From Sycobia sp. Sy_11 (lineage: Eukaryota; Arthropoda; Insecta; Hymenoptera; Epichrysomallidae): 64,000 nucleotides of DNA. The stretch lies in NCBI GenBank assembly GCA_018907035.1, contig JACCIC010000124.1, positions 231,501-295,500 on the forward strand. Reading direction: 5' to 3'. The notes beneath the pieces were generated by a model. That model was not told the origin of the DNA and made no database searches. It saw nothing but the letters and a program-made list of their open reading frames with translations. Both the position numbers and the translations under genes were made by a program. Positions 59,250 to 64,000 of this stretch are shown piece by piece (position 1 is the stretch's first letter; each line of letters begins with the position of its first letter).

Positions 59250-59760
59250 GTTCTATTTCATAAATGTTTGAAAGCAGGAGTGGTATACAAAATAAATTGT
59301 AAAGTTTGTGACAAATATTACATTGGACAAACGGGAAGATGCCTGAAATAAAGAATATATGAGCATCAGTATAGCTTACGAAGCAAGAATGATACATTCG
59401 TGTTAAAAGAACATAGTGTGAACTTGTTACATTTTTTCGATTTTGAAAATGTGGATGCTTTGGAAAAGAGAATTAAAAATAAATATAAAAAAGAAACTCT
59501 TGAAAATATTCATATTTCGACAAATCGAAATCATGTAAATTTAATGTGATAGTCAAGCAAATTAGACAGCACTTATCATTTTTTATTAATATAAAATTTA
59601 TATTTAAGTCAGGAAGGCGGGGGTCCTTTTAATATTATACCAATACATTTAGAGTGAGGAGATGGTATATAAAATAGCATGCTGGGTTTTTCATTTTAGT
59701 TTAGATCCTGAGGATGAATCGTAGCGGTTCGAAACGTCGAGTACCAAAGGAGAAAATCAG
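59250..59760 (+). mobile_element. Penelope-like element 3' end (GIY-YIG and tail)
   Basis: 59262-59551 reads GVVYKINCKVCDKYYIGQTG, the GIY-YIG nuclease signature with a preceding Cys pair as in Penelope-like elements, then KEHSVNLLHFFDFENV and KRIKNKYKKETLEN to a stop. One TAA interrupts it near 59350. The RT part is absent. The 3' tail ends with a hammerhead-like motif at 59708-59738. Penelope elements use this nuclease for target-primed insertion (family knowledge). Confidence 0.75.
59704..59742 (+). ncRNA. hammerhead-like ribozyme motif of Penelope tail
   Basis: CTGAGGA (59708-59714) matches the CUGANGA core. GAATCG (59716-59721) can pair with CGGTTC (59725-59730) around a TAG loop. GAAAC (59731-59735) matches the second core, followed by GTC (59736-59738), the usual cleavage triplet. 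One T-C mismatch at the base of stem II, and an unclear stem I, leave activity uncertain. Confidence 0.5.
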
Positions 59761-59764
59761 GTGG

Positions 59765-61125
59765 TGTGGGCAGTCAGATTGTTCTTTGCTAACATAGAAT
59801 ATAATTTATTATTTTTATTATTTCTATTTTTATTTCATATTATTTTATTTTATTATTACTTTAGTTTATTAGTTTTAAGTTTTAATTTAATTAAATTTAG
59901 TAATAACTTTTATTTCAGATTCTTCGAGGATGATAATACACAAGGACACTCTGACTGTCATTATTTTAGTTAATATATTATATTATAAGAACTCTAAGAC
60001 TGATAAAAAATATTTATTAATTTAATTCAAAACAGTCGACATAAATACAATTTTACTTATAGTTTTTTATGTGAACTTAGCTTAATGTTTATTATATAAT
60101 ATTAATATTTAATCTGTTATGGTATGCATTATATTATATTATTATAATATGAGTATATTTCAAGTGTATTTCATTATATATTTTGCAAAATTGTATATAT
60201 TGTTAATAGAAAAATTAAGATACAAGTCATCGATAATCTTTTCCTTTACATCTTTTGTACTTAAATATAAATTTATGCAAAAATAAATATATATGTATAC
60301 ATATATGTATGTATATGTTTTTATATGTATATTACATACACCAAAAACATTATTAAACAATATTTATCTATGTAAAACTTTAAGTCCAATTCTTTTAAAA
60401 ATAATAAGATTCATAATGGTATTATAGTAAATCGTGTATAGAAACAGCAAAGATAAAGAAAGTGATGAACCGTTAAGATATTTCCCATTTATCAGAGTTT
60501 CTTTTGTTCATATAACTATTTATTAATTGGCATAATACTAATTTTCTATAATTTGATGTATTTTCTATATTTAGGAATGTTCCAATGGTATTATTTTAAG
60601 GCCTTGAATTCGTACATCTGTAGAGAGAAAGCTCAAAAAGTTTTATCACCTTTCATTGAAAAGTCATAAATTTTGGCATCTATACCACTCTTGATCTTCA
60701 TTGTTCTAATACAAGGAAAGTCTCAGCACAGGTGAGACTTTCAGTCACGACAGAGAAAAAATGAAAACAAAACTTTATTTGGAATATTCATAATATTTAT
60801 AATATGTATAATATTTATAACATTTGTAATATTTATTACCTTATAATATTCGTAGTATTTATAATATTTATTATTTTATACTATTTATAAGATTTAGTAT
60901 TACAGTATTTTTATATGTAAAAATATCTATTTATATATGTACTGTACGGAAAACTCTAAATATAAACTAAGTTCATTTCTTTCCTTTTCCGTTCTAATTA
61001 ATGCGTCAAAATATTGTATTGTTTCGCCGAAAACGTTGCCGTTATTGCAGAGAGAAGAGCAAACGTAACTAAGAATTGAAATTTTATTGCTTAAAAGGAA
61101 AAACCGAATAGACGAATAGCATAAT

Positions 61126-61171
<46 letters not shown>

Positions 61172-61380
61172 TACGTATGTATGTATATATGTATATATGT
61201 ATGTATGTATCTATGTATGTATGTATACTTATATGTATGCATAATGCAAAAAACCAAATGGGCATAAAACGCTCCATGGTTATGTTTTTTATTAGGTAAA
61301 ATTGCAAATTACTACTTATTAATTATTAGAAAAGAAAGTGCGATTATTTTAGTTTCTGTATTGAATTAGATCATTAAATA
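59765..61380. other. AT-rich stretch with microsatellites
   Basis: Holds (TA)n and (TATG)n at 61131-61235 and an old AT-rich repeat at 60088-60160 that matches 56766-56840 (ATTATATAATATTAATATT). No gene recognised. Confidence 0.5.
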
Positions 61381-61674
61381 AGATGGTTGAAAGAATGTAA
61401 ATGGCCAAGAGAATACATTATAAGCTTTAAAATCAATGAAAAGGAACTACTTGGGAAATTTGTAAACATAGATGAGCGCGCTTTGGCGAAATTTCTCGAG
61501 CACGCGGTTCAGCAAAACTCGGGTTCAAAGATAAATAGGTTTAAGAGAAACAATAGAAATTTTATATGGCAAAATTGATTTCTGATGGTAAAACTGAAAG
61601 CGAGAAAAGGGCAATGGTTTTAAGTGACCTAATTAGTTCCGGTGTAAATGATAAAAAAGAAAGAAAACAACGTT
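61372..61674 (+). pseudogene. short coding-like fragment, unrecognised
   Basis: The open frame after a stop begins RWLKECKWPREYIISFKINE and continues with FLEHAVQQNSGSKINRF to a TGA at 61576-61578. An overlapping frame one base over (61567-61674) is also open with KLISDGKTESEKRAM. Together they look like one frameshifted protein of about 95 residues. Codon use is less A/T-biased than its surroundings. Possibly an exon or a TE-protein piece; family unknown. Confidence 0.35.
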
Positions 61675-61683
61675 AAAAAGATG

Positions 61684-61824
61684 CGCTCGTGGGCGACTCG
61701 CTCTAGCCTGATTCGCATGGCGATCACGGCTGTGCAGCTCCAGCTCGAGGATACTTCGTGTTCCTCGAAGCTGTTTGACCAGCTGCGAGACTTGGTCTCG
61801 AGAAATAGGGCCCTACGTATAAGG
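61684..61824 (+). other. candidate 5' coding exon with splice donor
   Basis: ATG at 61684, an open GC-rich segment (MRSWATRSSLIRMAITAVQL...SRNRALRIR) ending at AAG|GTAAGAC near 61825. It stands out in composition from neighbouring AT-rich DNA. No partner exon was identified. It may be a real gene end or part of a repeat. Confidence 0.3.
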
Positions 61825-62063
61825 TAAGACCGTTACGTCGAACCTAGACCGTTTTAGATGCGAGGTATACAGCGAGCAATTCTTTGATAGTTTAATAAAT
61901 TTCAATTCGAGAAAAATGCTAGGCTTTTCATTGTCTTTCTCTCTCTTATAAGCGCGATTGAGGAAAAGGCTCGCCTATTGTATTTCCGTTCGTACCCTTT
62001 TGGGTTGAAGAAAATGATCGAAGAAGCGACAGCGACGCGCCGCTGATGTTCGGCGCGTACCGG

Positions 62064-62101
62064 TATATAAGGCAAAGCGCAAGCCTTCGAGGAGAGGTTT
62101 C
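62064..62101 (+). promoter_or_regulatory. candidate RNA polymerase II core promoter
   Basis: TATATAAG (about 62064-62071) followed about 30 bp later by TTTCAGTAG (about 62097-62105), resembling an insect initiator TCAGT. Flanking DNA is GC-rich (GGCGCGTACCGG). The spacing is slightly long. No coding region clearly follows, so it could be a TE promoter. Confidence 0.3.
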
Positions 62102-62339
62102 AGTAGACATTAGTTCTGTCAAGCGTTTCCGCGCTTACGTTAATTGTTTGAATTGATTAATTATGTAAAACTTTATATTTATAAAATTAATCAACTTAAT
62201 TCATTGTATAATAAAATTGTATAATATAACATACCTCTTAGTCCAACAAGCCCAGTTCTAACATATAATATATATTAATATTAACTTAAAAATAAAAGTC
62301 AAAATATTCATATCAAATAAAATGTATCAGTATTAACGT

Positions 62340-63060
62340 GTCCGCAAGACGCAAAATACTGCATACACTGAAAGTGCGAGAGAAAAAGAGAAATAACACA
62401 GAGAGTTAAAAAAAGTAAGAAATATCTAGTTCAATAAGAAAAAGTACGGTGCATATATATGGAGCGAAATCACGGAGCGTAAGTCGCGATCAGAGAGTTG
62501 TTGTGGCGTCGGCGCACGCGGGGGTGAGTAAATGAGAGAGAGAGATCAAAGAAATTAACACTTGGAGTTGTTGTGGTGCGTATGACCCACCTGTCCTCGC
62601 ACATAGCCTCTGGAACGGAACGGCGTCCGATCCTGCACGTGGCTAGGCGGCTCTCGAGACCACGCTAGTCGCAGTAAGTCCACTGCAGAATCACTCACGG
62701 GGGGCGGCTGCTCTGCAATATCCACGTAGGCGGCACTACTGGTAGCACAAACAAAGAGGTTAAGCTGGGGCTCGATCCCTCGGGTGTAAGCCGATGAACA
62801 ATACGAGAACACACAATGAAAAACTGGCGTGGCAAAGTACTCTAGCACGGTAACTGTCTGAGCCACGGAATATCTCGATAGATCTAATTTTCTCGGCGGC
62901 AAACTCGCAACTAGTTTGCGTGCGCGGTGCCCGTCCCCCCTTCACCTCTCTTGCTCACTCCCTTACTTACCTCGTCATTGATATTTCGTCGCAGACCTAT
63001 AGCATAAGACATACAAATGAAAAGACATAAATATATACAAGTTAAAACGAACACATATAT
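62340..63060. other. GC-rich repeat-like region
   Basis: Includes GAGTTGTTGTGG at two sites 71 bp apart (62494, 62565), TGGCGTCGGCG...GGGGGTGAGTAAATGAGAG (62500-62540) and, on the minus strand, CGAGGTAAGTAAGGGAG near 62970-62950. These splice-donor-like ends next to GGCG-rich blocks resemble family X leaders. Open frames on the minus strand (62555-62945) have no recognisable domain. Confidence 0.35.
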
Positions 63061-63061
63061 A

Positions 63062-63129
63062 CAGGCTGGTACTGGAGAGAGAGCCTGACGCGGGATAACG
63101 AACGCAGGCGGCGATCACGATCCCCGACA

Positions 63130-63169
<40 letters not shown>

Positions 63170-63310
63170 GTCCCTATGCTCTCTCTCCTGTCGTAGCCCT
63201 GTAAATTTGTATATATATTTTTAAATGTAAAAATTATATTTGTTCCAGGCCGACGCACTACTACACCGGCGGAGAAGTAAGTGAGAGAGAGAGAGAGAGC
63301 GGGGAGTGTA
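63062..63310 (+). repeat. tandem LTR-like unit, copy 1
   Basis: 63168-63306 matches 63814-63948 at about 93 percent by eye (GCTCTCTCTCCTGxCGTAGC, TATATATATTTTTAAATGTA, CACTACTACACCGGCGGAGA), with weaker matching back to 63062/63748. It contains a (TA)n at 63132-63168 and the AG-block-GTAAGT cassette at 63249-63276. Confidence 0.6.
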
Positions 63311-63747
63311 ATCCCGGTACGAGCGTGCGAAGCGATACCCCCGCGGTCAATACCACGCGATCTAACGCCGATGACGCGCCGCGTAGATTTGGGAGACCGC
63401 GTAGGACGCGAATTGTAACCCGTCGAAGGACTCAAGCGCGAGCCCCTGCGAAGACCCATAACAGCGAAGCCGTCTGTCATAGTGGCGTGCACCTGGTAAG
63501 GCGAAAAGCAGGTCACCCCAGGAAGACCCAGTGCTCAACACTACCGCAGGACCAATCCCCCCGCCGCACTCGGGTCCAAGCCAAGACCCGTCAACAGGCC
63601 ATCTAGGTGCATAATGCAGGTGCGGCTTTATTTTCCATCCTCTCCTTATTAAAACATTCCCCAGTTATGTATTGTGTAGTGATCCCTGTCCTGACACGAT
63701 GGTCAACATGAGAGAGAGAAAGATGTTGGGTCGAACTGCCACGCTTC

Positions 63748-63960
63748 GGCTACCAGCGTCTGGAGGGGGGCGTGAGACGGGGAACGCAAGCACCGCGCAC
63801 GCCTGCTTTCCCACGTCCCTACGCTCTCTCTCCTGGCGTAGCCCTGTAAATATGTATATATATTTTTAAATGTAAAGATTATATTTGTTCCCGACCGATG
63901 CACTACTACACCGGCGGAGAGGTAAGTGAGAGAGCGAGCGGGGAGTGAGGAGAGACGGCC
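63748..63960 (+). repeat. tandem LTR-like unit, copy 2
   Basis: Direct repeat of 63062-63310, offset about 646-686 bp. The GAG|GTAAGTGAG donor is kept, while the acceptor AG of copy 1 is mutated. May continue past the window edge. Confidence 0.6.
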
Positions 63961-64000
63961 GCGCGCGCGAATTTCAGTTAGTTAGGAAGGAGAGCTGCGA

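Noticed and set aside
62555..62945. Two minus-strand frames in GC-rich DNA as a host gene
   Set aside because: No domain, overlapping frames, and neighbouring splice-donor-like GGCG blocks suggest LTR or leader repeats instead.

Overview
The window looks like intergenic/intronic DNA of an insect, most likely a hymenopteran such as an ant. It is AT-rich, has a single sparse host gene with canonical GT-AG introns, and is otherwise packed with transposable elements (TEs): mariner, R1/LOA-type LINEs, Copia and Gypsy elements, Penelope-like elements, a Polinton/adintovirus-like relic and a tRNA-derived SINE. The taxon is inferred from TE style only. No tRNA or rRNA gene, CRISPR array or bacterial-type operon was seen.

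Host gene (+ strand). Exons are proposed at 10094-10279, 33232-33300, 36287-36365 and, weakly, 36603-36672. The first two have compatible phases (1 base in, 2 bases out). The intron between them is about 22.9 kb and holds most of the left-hand TEs. Exon 3 carries what looks like a one-base insertion in a T run. I do not recognise the protein.

Layout. 0.8-1.8 kb: SINE and a mariner remnant. 2.9-8.3 kb: a full-length but frameshifted LINE on the minus strand. 8.8-9.8 kb: internally deleted mariner. 10.5-14.2 kb: a palindromic element whose (TA)n core holds a 3.2 kb LTR-like repeat ('family X'). 17.3-20.2 kb: two very young mariner copies, one nearly intact (DD34D, one premature stop). 21.8-31.0 kb: a second family X copy with internal tandem duplication and a LINE nested inside it. 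31.8-34.65 kb: two decayed mariners with clear terminal inverted repeats and TA target duplications. 38.1-41.6 kb: a composite inverted-repeat element carrying a Gypsy pol fragment and a 525 bp nested palindrome. 42.2-44.2 kb: degraded Polinton/adintovirus-like genes (adenain-like protease, phospholipase-A2-like protein, packaging ATPase). 44.4-47.4 kb: a dispersed 530 bp repeat and a third, reversed family X copy. 47.6-51.8 kb: mariner fragments, two retroelement fragments and a large (CA)n. 52.55-56.23 kb: a Copia element with both long terminal repeats (LTRs) and a 5 bp target duplication, but lacking the reverse transcriptase core. 56.9-59.2 kb: two further mariners. 59.25-59.76 kb: a Penelope-like 3' end with a hammerhead-like tail. 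61.4-64.0 kb: a small coding-like fragment, a candidate promoter and GC-rich tandem LTR-like repeats.

No set of genes here forms a working pathway. The relations among features are insertion, nesting, duplication and decay. All identity estimates are by eye; no alignment or database search was run.
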